Origin: an uncultured Verrucomicrobiota bacterium
GTDB lineage: Bacteria; Verrucomicrobiota; Verrucomicrobiia; Limisphaerales; JADLHS01
Direction: 5' to 3'
Assembly (NCBI GenBank): GCA_903828255.1
Contig: CAIKLQ010000436.1
Span: 1 to 33,254, forward strand
DNA length: 33,254 bases
Each line of letters opens with the position of its first letter. The first letter of the stretch is position 1. The notes under the pieces are model-generated. The model saw only the letters and a list, made by a program, of their open reading frames with translations. It did no database searches and was not told the origin of the DNA. A program made the translations under genes and the position numbers. Below are positions 1 to 8,124 of this stretch, piece by piece.

Positions 1-69
1 CGGCGACCAGGTTCGGGTGATTGCGACGGAGTTTCGGGCACAGTGGGGGAAGGATTCATGGGACTAAAT

Positions 70-738
70 TTACGGCTCGGCATCCAGCTTGATCAAACCA
101 TGAGCGAGGGCAAAGCGCGTCAAGCCGGCCAGGCTGTGAATAGTGAGCTTTTTCATGATGTGCTCGCGATGGGTCTCGGCGGTGCGCACGCTGACGTCCA
201 GCTTCGCGGCGATTTCCTTATTGATCAGGCCGTCGGCAAGATGCACGAGCACCTCCCGCTCGCGCTCGCTCAGGAGCGCCACCGGATCGGGTGCGTCCCC
301 TTCGGCGGGGGCCGCGTCCAACGTGGGGCGCGCGACGGCGGGGCTGAAAAACGCTTCCCCGGCCTGTACCGCCAGAATCGCGCGGAGCAGTTCTTCGATC
401 GGCGCGTCTTTGAGCACGTAGCCGCGGGCGCCCGCCTTGATGATCCGCGCCACGGTTTCGCGCTGGTTGTGCATGGAGAGCACCAGGACTTTGACGTGGG
501 GCAATTCCTTGTGCAAGGCGGCGGTCGCCTGCAAGCCATCCATGCCGGGCATTTCGATGTCCATGAGCACGAGGTCGGGCCGCAGGGCTTTGACTTCCAG
601 GATCGCCTGCGCGCCGTCGGTGGCCTCGCCCACAAGTTGAAGGTTCTCGCGGTTTGACAGCAGGACCCGCAACCCCTGGCGCACGACCGGGTGGTCGTCC
701 ACGAGGAGAATCTTAATTTTGGCTTTGGGGCGGCTCAT
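70..738 (-). CDS. NarL/FixJ-family response regulator with LuxR-type HTH
   Basis: This is a two-component response regulator of about 222 residues that should bind DNA after phosphorylation by a histidine kinase. The receiver domain covers roughly residues 8-123: acidic pair in LLVDDHP, phospho-acceptor Asp60 in DLVLMDIEMPG, and conserved Lys110 in GYVLKDA. The LuxR/GerE helix-turn-helix follows at about 150-212 (LSEREREVLVHLADG, then NKEIAAKLDVSVRTAETH). I chose the ATG at 738; the frame stays open 13 codons further upstream, but those Arg-rich residues do not look like a receiver start. No histidine kinase is visible, so the partner is either beyond the left edge or elsewhere. The family assignment is secure; the target genes cannot be read from the sequence. 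Confidence 0.95.
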   Translation of the reverse strand: MSRPKAKIKILLVDDHPVVRQGLRVLLSNRENLQLVGEATDGAQAILEVKALRPDLVLMDIEMPGMDGLQATAALHKELPHVKVLVLSMHNQRETVARIIKAGARGYVLKDAPIEELLRAILAVQAGEAFFSPAVARPTLDAAPAEGDAPDPVALLSEREREVLVHLADGLINKEIAAKLDVSVRTAETHREHIMKKLTIHSLAGLTRFALAHGLIKLDAEP

Positions 739-966
739 ACGCGCGAATCTGATAACCCGCCGGGCGCGACAAAGCAAGCGCGCGGCGGCGTCTCCCCGGT
801 TCAGTTCGAGGCTAAATCGGGTCGGGCCGAAAACCTCCGGTATCGAATCCGCCGCATTCTCGACCGCGCTTTCGCCCGCGAATTTCCATTTGTTTCGAGG
901 CCGAGGACGGAACGGGCCCGCACTTCAGGCTGATACCGCTGCGATCTGGCAGATTGGAAGCTTGCG

Positions 967-2076
967 CTACGCCGGCTCCTGCTGCGTCAGGCAGTGGAGT
1001 GAACCAAACCCCAACACGAGATCCACCGCGTGAATGCCCACCACCGGCCGATCTGGAAACAACTCGCCCAGGATGCCGAGGGCAATGCGGTCGTTCGGAT
1101 CATTGAAGGTCGGCACGATCACGGCGGCGTTGCCGATGTAGAAATTCGCGTAGCTCGCGGGCAGCCGCCAGCTCCCGTAATGCAACGGCGCGGGCATCGG
1201 CAGCGCGATGACCTCCGGCTTCGAACCGTCTTCCAAACGCAGGTCCGGGATGCGTTCCCAGTTTTCCGCGAGCGGCCGGTAATTGACGTCGCGCGCGTTC
1301 GGCTCCCGAATCAGCACCAGCGTGCGCGGATTCACGAAGCGGCAGATGTCGTCAATGTGCCCATGCGTGTCGTCGCCCACGGGCCCGGCGGCCAGCCAGA
1401 GCACGTTAGTGACGCCGAGATATTTTTTGAACTGTTCGTCGTATTGCGCCCGGGTGAGGCCGGGATTGCGCACCTGAATCTTCGGATGCAGATAACATTC
1501 CTCCGTCGTGAGCAACGTGCCGCGCCCGTTCACCTCGATGCCGCCGCCTTCGATGACAAAATTCTTCCCGTTGAACTGCGCGTTGAACAGGCGGCGCTTC
1601 AGCAACTTCGCCGCCGTCTCCGGCACGCGGGTATCGCGCTGCCAGTTCTGGTATTTCGCCCAGGCGTTAAAATGGAAGTGAACAATCGCGGTTTCCCCGT
1701 TCGCTGTTGAGGGTGGGCGGTGGGATGGGGAAGGTTTCCGCTGCACATGAATCGGCCCGCTATCGCGCGTCCAACCGCGATTTGTCGGATGCACCACGAA
1801 CTGGACGTTCTTCAAATTAGCGCGCGCGCGTTTCAGGTAACTGCGCGCCAACGTCGCCTCGCCCTGGTGGCGGACGAGGATGCGCACCCGTTCACCGGCG
1901 GAAAGTTTGCGCACCATTTCGCCATAGACCCAGCGGATGGTGGCGAGTTTGTCCGGCCAATCGGATTCGTTATGCGGCCAACCGAGCCAAGTGGCGGCGT
2001 GCTTCTCCCATTCCGCCGGCATGGTATAGCCGAGTTCCGCCGGCGTCGCATCAGGGGTCGTATTCATTTTCGCCAT
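967..2076 (-). CDS. Agmatine deiminase / peptidylarginine deiminase family protein
   Basis: This protein of about 369 residues belongs to the guanidino-group-modifying PAD_porph/AguA family, whose usual reaction is agmatine to N-carbamoylputrescine plus ammonia in polyamine synthesis. Visible family signatures are TMPAEWEKHAATWLGWP at the N-terminus, TRDSGP with Asp105, VIEGGG near 176, DDTHGHIDDICRF with the catalytic His and Asp near 240, and HCLTQQEPA at the end with the nucleophilic Cys362. There is no signal peptide, so a cytosolic agmatine deiminase is more likely than a secreted peptidylarginine deiminase. The ATG at 2076 is used; ATG 2067 is an alternative. A Pro/Ser-rich stretch at about 113-127, right after the TRDSGP strand, looks like an extra loop. 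The gene ends in TAG, which shows that TAG is a normal stop here. Confidence 0.93.
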   Translation of the reverse strand: MAKMNTTPDATPAELGYTMPAEWEKHAATWLGWPHNESDWPDKLATIRWVYGEMVRKLSAGERVRILVRHQGEATLARSYLKRARANLKNVQFVVHPTNRGWTRDSGPIHVQRKPSPSHRPPSTANGETAIVHFHFNAWAKYQNWQRDTRVPETAAKLLKRRLFNAQFNGKNFVIEGGGIEVNGRGTLLTTEECYLHPKIQVRNPGLTRAQYDEQFKKYLGVTNVLWLAAGPVGDDTHGHIDDICRFVNPRTLVLIREPNARDVNYRPLAENWERIPDLRLEDGSKPEVIALPMPAPLHYGSWRLPASYANFYIGNAAVIVPTFNDPNDRIALGILGELFPDRPVVGIHAVDLVLGFGSLHCLTQQEPA

Positions 2077-2913
2077 AAAAGTCCGGGAAGCATAAAGTTT
2101 TGGCGGGCGGAGGCAAGCGAAGTGCGGCGGCGGCCGGGGTGCGATCGGCAGTAGCGGATCGGCGCGCGGCGTTCCCGCCGCTGCAACGTCCGCAAAATCC
2201 GGGGCGTGGTTGAAAGTGAGTGCTGGCTCTTGGCCGAAGGTGGAGCGGGCTGAAGCCCGAGGCGGGCGCGGTCCCCCCGGGAGCTTCGGAAACCGGGCTA
2301 GACCGAGACTGGGCAAAGGGAAGGTTCTGCAATCCCAAAAGATTCAGCGCCGGAATTTCCGAACCGCGCAGGCGAACGGGGAGCTTCACTGGCACACCGA
2401 CCGTTCCGCGCTGCGGCCAAAGCCGGTGAAGCGCCAAAAACTCCTCAATTGCCCCGTAAAACCGCAGCTTCTGACGCCCGGCGACCTCGATAGCCGCGCC
2501 ATATTACGAAGGAAGATAGCGATCATGGTAAGGAAGATTGCTATCCTGTTAAGTAAGATTTCGATCCTACTACTTAAGTTTGCGATCCCTCAAAGGAAGA
2601 TCACAATCTTGTGCATGAAGATCACGATCCTCAAAAGTAAGCTCGCAATCGTCTCAAGGACGACGACCTGCGTCTTTAGGACGCTGACGAGCGCATAACG
2701 GAAGCAGTTAGGCGCGGCGTCCCGCGGCCAAACACTGGCAGCCCGCCGGGCGAGCTTCAGCGCAAACTTCAGTGGCGGGAAATTGAATTCGGACTGCGGG
2801 TGCTTGGGGTGAAAAAATCTTCTGGCAAACCATCGCCGGCAGGCGCAAGAATTCAGGCCGTGAACCAAGTCGCTCAATAGGACGCAGAATCGCGGTTGAC
2901 CAACTCCAACACC
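2077..2913. other. Gene-poor intergenic stretch with repeats
   Basis: No convincing gene lies here; open frames on both strands have no recognisable domain. The stretch holds the presumed promoter of the deiminase gene, a block near 2210-2450 that looks like decayed dispersed repeat (it shares the 14 bases TTCCGAACCGCGCA with 19301-19314), the 21-bp tandem array described separately, and the upstream region of the small membrane protein gene at 2914. Confidence 0.6.
2492..2701. repeat. Degenerate 21-bp tandem repeat array (about 7 clear units, 3 weaker)
   Basis: Seven consecutive 21-base units start at 2513, 2534, 2555, 2576, 2597, 2618 and 2639. Six begin AAGAT or AAG, all carry an ATC-like core in the middle, and most end AAGG or AAGT. 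A weaker unit precedes them (2492) and two follow (2660, 2681). Because 21 is a multiple of three, the plus frame reads as a seven-residue repeat of the form K-[IFL]-[AST]-I-x-x-x. Units are 50-70 percent alike by eye, so the array is old or under relaxed selection. I cannot tell whether it is translated. Confidence 0.85.
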
Positions 2914-3297
2914 ATGAGTATTCCGGGTTACAAACGTCTATCGATTGCGCTGGGAGTGTTCTCGGTTGGTTCGCTCGCGATTTGTCTTTGCCTTTGTTGG
3001 AGTCATGCTTGGCTTACGATTCGGGTGGCATGGGCGAGCGAGCAGACAAAGGTTTTTGACGAGATGCGTACTCAGGCACGTCAGAGTGACGCCACTGGTG
3101 CTGCTCGCTGTCTTGATTATGTCGTCGGCTACTATCCGTCTGGCAGCAAGCAGGAGAAAGGTTCGCGACTTGACCACATGGTTGAGCGAGAGCGCTCTCT
3201 CGCAGTGCGGGACATTGTTGCGCATCTTCGCACCAAGACTGGCGAAGATTTAGGTGAGAGTTCAGAAGCTTGGATTCAGCGGTATGGAAAGCGTTAG
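2914..3297 (+). CDS. Small membrane-anchored protein of unknown function
   Basis: A protein of about 127 residues with one strongly hydrophobic segment near the N-terminus (LSIALGVFSVGSLAICLCLC) followed by a soluble, charged part. The C-terminal half contains YYPSGSKQ, GSRLDHMVERER and TKTGEDLGESSEAWI, which reads like a conserved domain, but I cannot name it. Translation may start at ATG 2914 or six codons earlier at 2896; the shorter form puts the membrane segment nearer the start. It probably sits in the inner membrane with the C-terminal part on one face. It stands alone, preceded by the 21-bp repeat array and followed by the convergent GH36 gene. The stop codon TAG lies inside the string GCGTTAGGC. 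Confidence 0.75.
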   Translation: MSIPGYKRLSIALGVFSVGSLAICLCLCWSHAWLTIRVAWASEQTKVFDEMRTQARQSDATGAARCLDYVVGYYPSGSKQEKGSRLDHMVERERSLAVRDIVAHLRTKTGEDLGESSEAWIQRYGKR

Positions 3298-3390
3298 GCA
3301 CACTTGGCCTGAACGCCAAAGGCTGAAAAGAACCGCAACGCATGTGGCCCGTCCGCTCGGTCGCATGCGCCACTCGCAGACGAGCGTCTT

Positions 3391-5895
3391 TCAGTTCGTC
3401 TTCCGATAAACCCAGACGCTCGCGGTGGGTTGGTTGGTGGCGGTGATTAACAGGCCGCGCCCGGCGAGTTCCGCGCCGGTGTATTCGCGGGGGGCGTCCG
3501 GTTGATCCAGGTCGGTGACGGCGTAGCGCGCCTGCGGGTCGAGCCCGCGCAGTTTGAAGCGCATGGATTCGTAGTCGCTCGCGGCGCGACGGAAGACTTG
3601 CACCATCCCGCGCCCGCGCTCCGGCAAGTCAAACTGCCAGGCCAGCCACAGTTCCTCGTTCAACTGGTAGGAGGTCAGCGGATAAAAATCGCCGAGGAAA
3701 CAATCCGCCACTTGCCGCCATTGCTCCGTGAGGCGGCGAATCAACGGCCAGTCCACGCGCGGTTGGCGCACGTCGGCGCAGATCGCGAACGCCGGCGAGA
3801 GGTAGCTGCGCACCGAGTAAACGAAGTCGCGTTCCGTGAAGTAAACGCCCTGGCCGAAGTAGGGCAGCCACGTCGCGAGTCCGTAGGTGTGGCCCTGGTT
3901 GCCGGGCGCGTAGGTGGGGTTGCCGTCGAACGCTTGGTAATCGCTGCGCAGGAGCGGCACGGCGCGGCGCAGCGTTTCCAGGTCGTTGCGCCGGCCACCC
4001 GAGGCGCAACTGTCAATCATCAGGCCCGGATGCCGGCGACGCAGTTCGTCCCACCACGCGAGGTAGCCTTCCACGTGGCGGATTTCCGTGAGGCCCTGAC
4101 GATCCAGCGCGTCGTTCGCGCGCCAGTATGGAAGCGGGTCCAGGTTGAAATCCTGCCGGTAGAAATCAATCCCTTCGCGCGTGAGCATGGCGTCCACGTG
4201 ATCGGTCAGCCATTGGCGGGCGTCGGGGTGGCCGAGGTTTAACAACTTTTGCTCGCCGTCGCGACCGAGCAGCCAGGCGGGATTATTCGTGTAGAGAAAC
4301 GAGCCGGGCGTGACGCGCTCCGGTTCAAACCAGACGATCAGCCCGGCGCCGTTCGCGTGGGCGAGTTCGCTGATGGGCTTGAAGCCGTGCGGATAGCGGA
4401 CGGGGTCGGGCGTCCACGTGCCGGTTTGCGGCCAGTCGGAGCAGGCGTACCAGCCGGCGTCAATCCACCAGTAATCGAGCTTCACGCCGGCTTGCTGAAA
4501 GGCGTTGAAGAATTGCCGCTCGCCGGCCTCGCTGGTGCGGATGCCGGGAAAGAAACCGCCGCTGCACGACGTGAGAATCGGGCGGGGCGGCTGGCCGGCG
4601 CGGTCGCGGGGGGAATTGTGCGCGAGCATCCAGCGTCGCCAAGTGTTCTGGGCGCGGACGCGATCGCCCTGCCAGAATTGCAGCGTGACGAGCGGGGAGC
4701 GGACTTCTTCGCCGGGGCGCAGCTTGAAGTGCGTCAACTCCTGTCCGCCGCGCACGCGCAAGCCTGCGGCGGCTTCGCGCGTGAACTGCGCCGCCCATTG
4801 CCCCGGCCAGCCGATCACGACGATCACGCCTTCGCCCGGCCACTCGACGTTGAAGTAGGGAAAGCCGACGCTCGTGGGCCGCCCGCCCGCCGGCGCGAAG
4901 CGATGCTCGGACTTCGGCGGCAACGTCAGCCGGCGCGGTTCGTAGCTGTCAGGAGTGCAATTATCGCCCGCGTGGTGATTCAGCACAAACTCGCCCTGAC
5001 CGGTGCGCGTGAAGCACGTGTCAACGGCTTGAATGTCCGAGAGGATCGGCGTGTCGGTCGCGCCGGTGTTTTTGAAATGGAGCGTCCACTCCACCGTCGG
5101 GAAATCGGCATACTCGACGGCGACGCAGCGCACTTGCAGGCCGGTTTGCGGATCGGTCCAGACGGCGGTGCGCTCGGTGCGGGCTTCGTCGAGCTGCCGC
5201 GAACTGCGCTCCAGCTTCCACGCGGGCAGGAGGTCGGAGGAGGATTTGTCGCCGTAGCTGAACGAGAAGGGCGGCTCGGTGGAAGGCGGCCCGCGCTCGC
5301 CTTCGCGCAACGGCAAATCCGCGAGCCAGACTTCGCGACCGTCCTGGAGCGTCACTTTCGCCTCGACCCAATCACCTTGATCGCAGGAGTTGCCGTCGGG
5401 CGTTTCTTCGATTTGCAGAACGAACTCCCTCGCGCCGCCGAGTTCCACGCGCACCAGCTTGGCTGGCGAGCTTTCGCGCATCACGCCCGAACGGAATTTT
5501 TCCCCGCCGCCGACGCTCACGGAGAAATCCACGCTGCCGCGCCCGCCGCTCGTTTGATCGTTGCTGTCCACGCCTACGAGGGCGTTGAAGCTCGCGCCAG
5601 GCGCCGGCAGCCGCACGATGATCTTGCTGGGCGCATGGCAATAAAGGCCACGGGTGTATTCCTTGTCCGCGAGACGCATGGGCCGGCCCCCGCGGGCGTT
5701 CTTCTGCACGATGCCGTGATTCGCGAGGACAACGAGCGCCGGCTCGGCTGTGGCCGGCAGGTTCGTGCCTTGGAATTTCGCGGCGGACCAAAGGCGGGCT
5801 TGGGTGAATTCCTCGGGGGTGGCCGACGCTGCACGGGCCAGCGGCGAGATTGCGAGCAGCAGACCCGCGAGGAGCAGTGGAGTTAGGCGCTTCAT
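3391..5895 (-). CDS. Secreted GH36-type alpha-galactosidase with N-terminal NPCBM-like domain
   Basis: A protein of about 834 residues from the ATG at 5895, which begins a clear signal peptide (MKRLTPLLLAGLLLAISPLARA). Residues about 40-200 look like an NPCBM carbohydrate-binding domain (KEYTRGLYCHAPS, GVDSNDQ). A beta-sandwich follows, and then the melibiase TIM barrel at about 440-730. In the barrel, DYWWIDAGWY, FEPERV and FYRQDFN (nucleophile Asp582) are followed by SCASGGRRND and LRSDY (acid/base Asp652). A C-terminal beta domain closes the protein. The expected role is hydrolysis of alpha-galactosides in the periplasm or outside the cell. The frame stays open upstream of 5895, but the Arg-rich sequence there is unlike a signal peptide. 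It is transcribed divergently from the propeller gene. Confidence 0.92.
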   Translation of the reverse strand: MKRLTPLLLAGLLLAISPLARAASATPEEFTQARLWSAAKFQGTNLPATAEPALVVLANHGIVQKNARGGRPMRLADKEYTRGLYCHAPSKIIVRLPAPGASFNALVGVDSNDQTSGGRGSVDFSVSVGGGEKFRSGVMRESSPAKLVRVELGGAREFVLQIEETPDGNSCDQGDWVEAKVTLQDGREVWLADLPLREGERGPPSTEPPFSFSYGDKSSSDLLPAWKLERSSRQLDEARTERTAVWTDPQTGLQVRCVAVEYADFPTVEWTLHFKNTGATDTPILSDIQAVDTCFTRTGQGEFVLNHHAGDNCTPDSYEPRRLTLPPKSEHRFAPAGGRPTSVGFPYFNVEWPGEGVIVVIGWPGQWAAQFTREAAAGLRVRGGQELTHFKLRPGEEVRSPLVTLQFWQGDRVRAQNTWRRWMLAHNSPRDRAGQPPRPILTSCSGGFFPGIRTSEAGERQFFNAFQQAGVKLDYWWIDAGWYACSDWPQTGTWTPDPVRYPHGFKPISELAHANGAGLIVWFEPERVTPGSFLYTNNPAWLLGRDGEQKLLNLGHPDARQWLTDHVDAMLTREGIDFYRQDFNLDPLPYWRANDALDRQGLTEIRHVEGYLAWWDELRRRHPGLMIDSCASGGRRNDLETLRRAVPLLRSDYQAFDGNPTYAPGNQGHTYGLATWLPYFGQGVYFTERDFVYSVRSYLSPAFAICADVRQPRVDWPLIRRLTEQWRQVADCFLGDFYPLTSYQLNEELWLAWQFDLPERGRGMVQVFRRAASDYESMRFKLRGLDPQARYAVTDLDQPDAPREYTGAELAGRGLLITATNQPTASVWVYRKTN

Positions 5896-6299
5896 GGCTG
5901 AGTGATGGTAAACTTCGGATAGCCCGGCACGCGGCGACCATTCCATCGTGACAAACTCATCCGCACGACAACGACGATTGCCAGAATTCGTTCCCACCGC
6001 AAGCATGCGGGCGCCACAGCGCCGGTTTCGGGTCTGAGTGAATGCAGGAGTGGCCCGGGTGTGACTGTCCTCGACCACGCTCCGAGCGGCACCTGCTGAG
6101 CACCTGACTCGGATCGCTGGCGCCGCCCGTTTCTGGTGGCCGCAATTCTCATTTTGGCGGAGCGCGGGGATACAAAAAACAGCCTGGGCTTGTGCGAGCG
6201 TGCTGCGACTGGTCGAGACGACCCAGCCGCGCTCCGTACCAAAACGCTGTTTCTGGTGGACGCCCGGTTGCGGGCCGTTGTACGATCAGCGGCAAATTC
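5896..6299. promoter_or_regulatory. Divergent intergenic region between GH36 and propeller genes
   Basis: This 404-base region separates two divergent start codons, so it should contain both promoters, although no confident -35/-10 pair can be named. It includes a palindromic repeat (6158-6236) and GC-rich sequence at 5990-6130 that looks like decayed dispersed repeat. Neither gene has an obvious Shine-Dalgarno sequence. Confidence 0.5.
6158..6236. repeat. Inverted repeat with 10-bp perfect arms
   Basis: CGGAGCGCGG at 6158-6167 is the exact reverse complement of CCGCGCTCCG at 6227-6236. The interior carries further partial pairing (CCTGGG near 6183 with CCCAG near 6222). The size and the complementary ends suggest a dispersed palindromic element rather than a terminator; there is no T tract. 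Confidence 0.7.
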
Positions 6300-7631
6300 A
6301 TGAGTTCCTCTGTGCCGATGCTCGATCAAGCCAATCAGGTCCCGCCTGAAACCAAACGGTATCCCTACGCCTTCCACGTCGCGCTCGACGGCAACGGGAT
6401 CAACGGCTTGGAAGGCATGGCGGGCGTGTGTCTCTTTTTGTTCGATCCCGCCGACAATTCTTACGCCTACAAGATCACTTACTACGATGGCATCGCCGCG
6501 GGCCACGCTGTGAACGTCAATGCAGCCGGCACGCATGGGTTTCTCGGCAATGTGGGCCAACACCTGGTCTTTTATGACGCGAAGAATCTGCGCGAGTTTG
6601 ATCGCATTTCCACGCTGCGTTTTGAGACGAGTGAAACCAGCCTGCAAGGGAGCACTCATTCGATCTGGCTGAACAATCAGGAGTTCATCACCGCCATCGG
6701 TGACTACTTCTATCGCTTCAACCTCAAGGACCTTTCCAAAGGCGAGAAGCTCGGACCGCACAAACTCAAACTGCCCCACGCCATGAAGCTGACCGCGTCG
6801 GGCCGGTATCTCTGTTACGGCGGCATGGACAGTCCCGCGTATGGCCGGCGCGGCGAGGCCAAGGAAGTCGGCGTGTGGGACATGCAAACGGGCGAAGCCA
6901 CGCGCATCCGGCTGCCGACCACTTGCTGGCATTTGGTGCCGCACAAAACCAAGGACCTTTTCTACTGCGTTTCCTTCCGCGTCGCGCCGCTGGATCAGGT
7001 GGATTACCACGAATGGGCGCTGGCTTACCTGAAGGAATACGCCTACGAAATTGACGCGGAAAGCAAGCAGGTGACGCGGCATTGGGCGACCAGCCGCGAT
7101 ACTCCGGCCCACATCAATTCCGACGTCACCATCTCGGACAAGGAACTGATCTTTTGCAACGGGGCCAGCCAGACGATCGTTTTCATTGATCTCGAAAGCT
7201 TCGCGAAATTCCGGATCATTGACGAACGGCCGGACATTGCCACCAGCCTGCAATGCTCGCGGCAGATGGCGACGCAGGTCTATGATTCACTTTGCCGGGG
7301 CGGCATCTTCAACCACACCCGGCACATCATGGGGGCCTTGCGCATCAGCCGCTTCGTGTTCCTGGATTCGATTTACGCGTGCCAGCTTTCCCAGGACCAG
7401 AGCCTGTTGTTCACGGCCAATCGCGGGCTGAATCACATCACAGTCTATGATTATCCCTCCAACGAAATCCGCCTGCGGGTGAAGATGCCGGACCTGCATG
7501 AATTCGTGAGTCTGCCGAAGATCGCCGATCCACGACTGGGCTTCCACCACAGCTATCTGATCAGCCCGCCGAAGCTTTCGCCCGTGACGGAGGCTTCTGC
7601 CCGTCGAGCAAGTGCCCGACGGCCTCGATGA
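6300..7631 (+). CDS. Beta-propeller-like (YVTN/WD40-type) protein of unknown function
   Basis: A protein of about 443 residues with repeated short blade-like strands, for example GVCLFLFDPADNSYAYKITYYDG, AGTHGFLGNVGQHLVFYDAK, ELIFCNGASQTIVFIDLES and LLFTANRGLNHITVYDYPSN. This suggests a seven-bladed propeller of the YVTN/lactonase type. His- and Cys-containing motifs occur (PHAMKLTASGRYLCYGGM, FNHTRHIMGALRISRF), but I cannot assign a reaction. There is no signal peptide. The ATG at 6300 is chosen because the upstream in-frame sequence is Arg/Cys-rich and unlike the rest; ATG 6318 is also possible. The last 71 bases overlap, tail to tail, the 3' end of the SRPBCC gene. The Arg/Ala-rich last ~16 residues come from that overlap, so the stop may have drifted downstream. 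Confidence 0.85.
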   Translation: MSSSVPMLDQANQVPPETKRYPYAFHVALDGNGINGLEGMAGVCLFLFDPADNSYAYKITYYDGIAAGHAVNVNAAGTHGFLGNVGQHLVFYDAKNLREFDRISTLRFETSETSLQGSTHSIWLNNQEFITAIGDYFYRFNLKDLSKGEKLGPHKLKLPHAMKLTASGRYLCYGGMDSPAYGRRGEAKEVGVWDMQTGEATRIRLPTTCWHLVPHKTKDLFYCVSFRVAPLDQVDYHEWALAYLKEYAYEIDAESKQVTRHWATSRDTPAHINSDVTISDKELIFCNGASQTIVFIDLESFAKFRIIDERPDIATSLQCSRQMATQVYDSLCRGGIFNHTRHIMGALRISRFVFLDSIYACQLSQDQSLLFTANRGLNHITVYDYPSNEIRLRVKMPDLHEFVSLPKIADPRLGFHHSYLISPPKLSPVTEASARRASARRPR

Positions 7632-8124
7632 GGTTGCGAAAATTCTTCGGGATCAACGCCGTCACAAACGTCTCGACGCCACGGGCCAGCGTGCCCTCGA
7701 AAATCGCCGGCACGCCAGGCAGGTTGTTCAGGGAAAGTTCCAGATCGCCCTCGAAAGTCACCCGCGTGCCGCGGCCACCCATCGCCGGTTCGTAGCGTGT
7801 GACGCCCGAACACTTGATGCGCTCGGTGAAGAAGTGCGGTTCGGTGCGCCAGGAACATTCCAACGTTTTCACCCGATATTCCGCGCGGTCGGTCCAGGCC
7901 AGCATCTCGGGCTTGATATAGCTGGTGACGATGGCCGGCAGTTTCGGCTTTGCTTTCCAGATGTTCACCAACCGCACCGTGCCGTCGGCGGCTTCCTCGC
8001 GCGATTGCACGGTCACGCTTTCCATGTCCTCAATGAAGGGAATGACCTCCGGCAGCCGATCGCGAATGGTTGTCCAGACTTCGGCACAGGGATGTTTGAG
8101 GACGCTGATGGATTTGATCTTCAT
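7561..8124 (-). CDS. SRPBCC (START/polyketide cyclase-like) family protein
   Basis: A 187-residue soluble protein with the helix-grip pattern of the SRPBCC superfamily. It starts MKIKSISVLKHPCAEVWTTI, where the first strand leads into the helix typical of polyketide cyclase/START folds. Further strands (WRTEPHFFTERI, GTRVTFEGDLELS) and a long C-terminal helix follow (LARGVETFVTALI). These proteins bind hydrophobic ligands in a cavity, and some act as cyclases or aromatases. It is the last gene of a four-gene operon; its ATG overlaps the stop of the epimerase gene by four bases (ATGA), which implies translational coupling. The 3' end overlaps the propeller gene on the other strand. The C-terminal RAKASAG tail is low complexity. 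The ligand is unknown. Confidence 0.88.
   Translation of the reverse strand: MKIKSISVLKHPCAEVWTTIRDRLPEVIPFIEDMESVTVQSREEAADGTVRLVNIWKAKPKLPAIVTSYIKPEMLAWTDRAEYRVKTLECSWRTEPHFFTERIKCSGVTRYEPAMGGRGTRVTFEGDLELSLNNLPGVPAIFEGTLARGVETFVTALIPKNFRNLIEAVGHLLDGQKPPSRAKASAG

Noticed and set aside
2210-2698. Plus-strand open frame of 162 codons across the 21-bp repeats.
   Set aside because: The first two thirds are Arg/Pro-rich repeat-like sequence with no domain, so I annotate only the repeat array.
2707-3299. GTTAGGC at 2707-2713 and 3293-3299 flank the small membrane protein gene and look like integron attC core sites.
   Set aside because: No matching inverse core (RYYYAAC) or imperfect hairpin lies at the expected distance, and no integrase is present. 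The second site overlaps the stop codon. Chance or a short repeat is simpler.
4249-5886. 545-codon plus-strand open frame opposite the GH36 gene.
   Set aside because: It is the antisense shadow of a GC-rich coding gene; the minus strand has a complete GH36 protein with catalytic residues.
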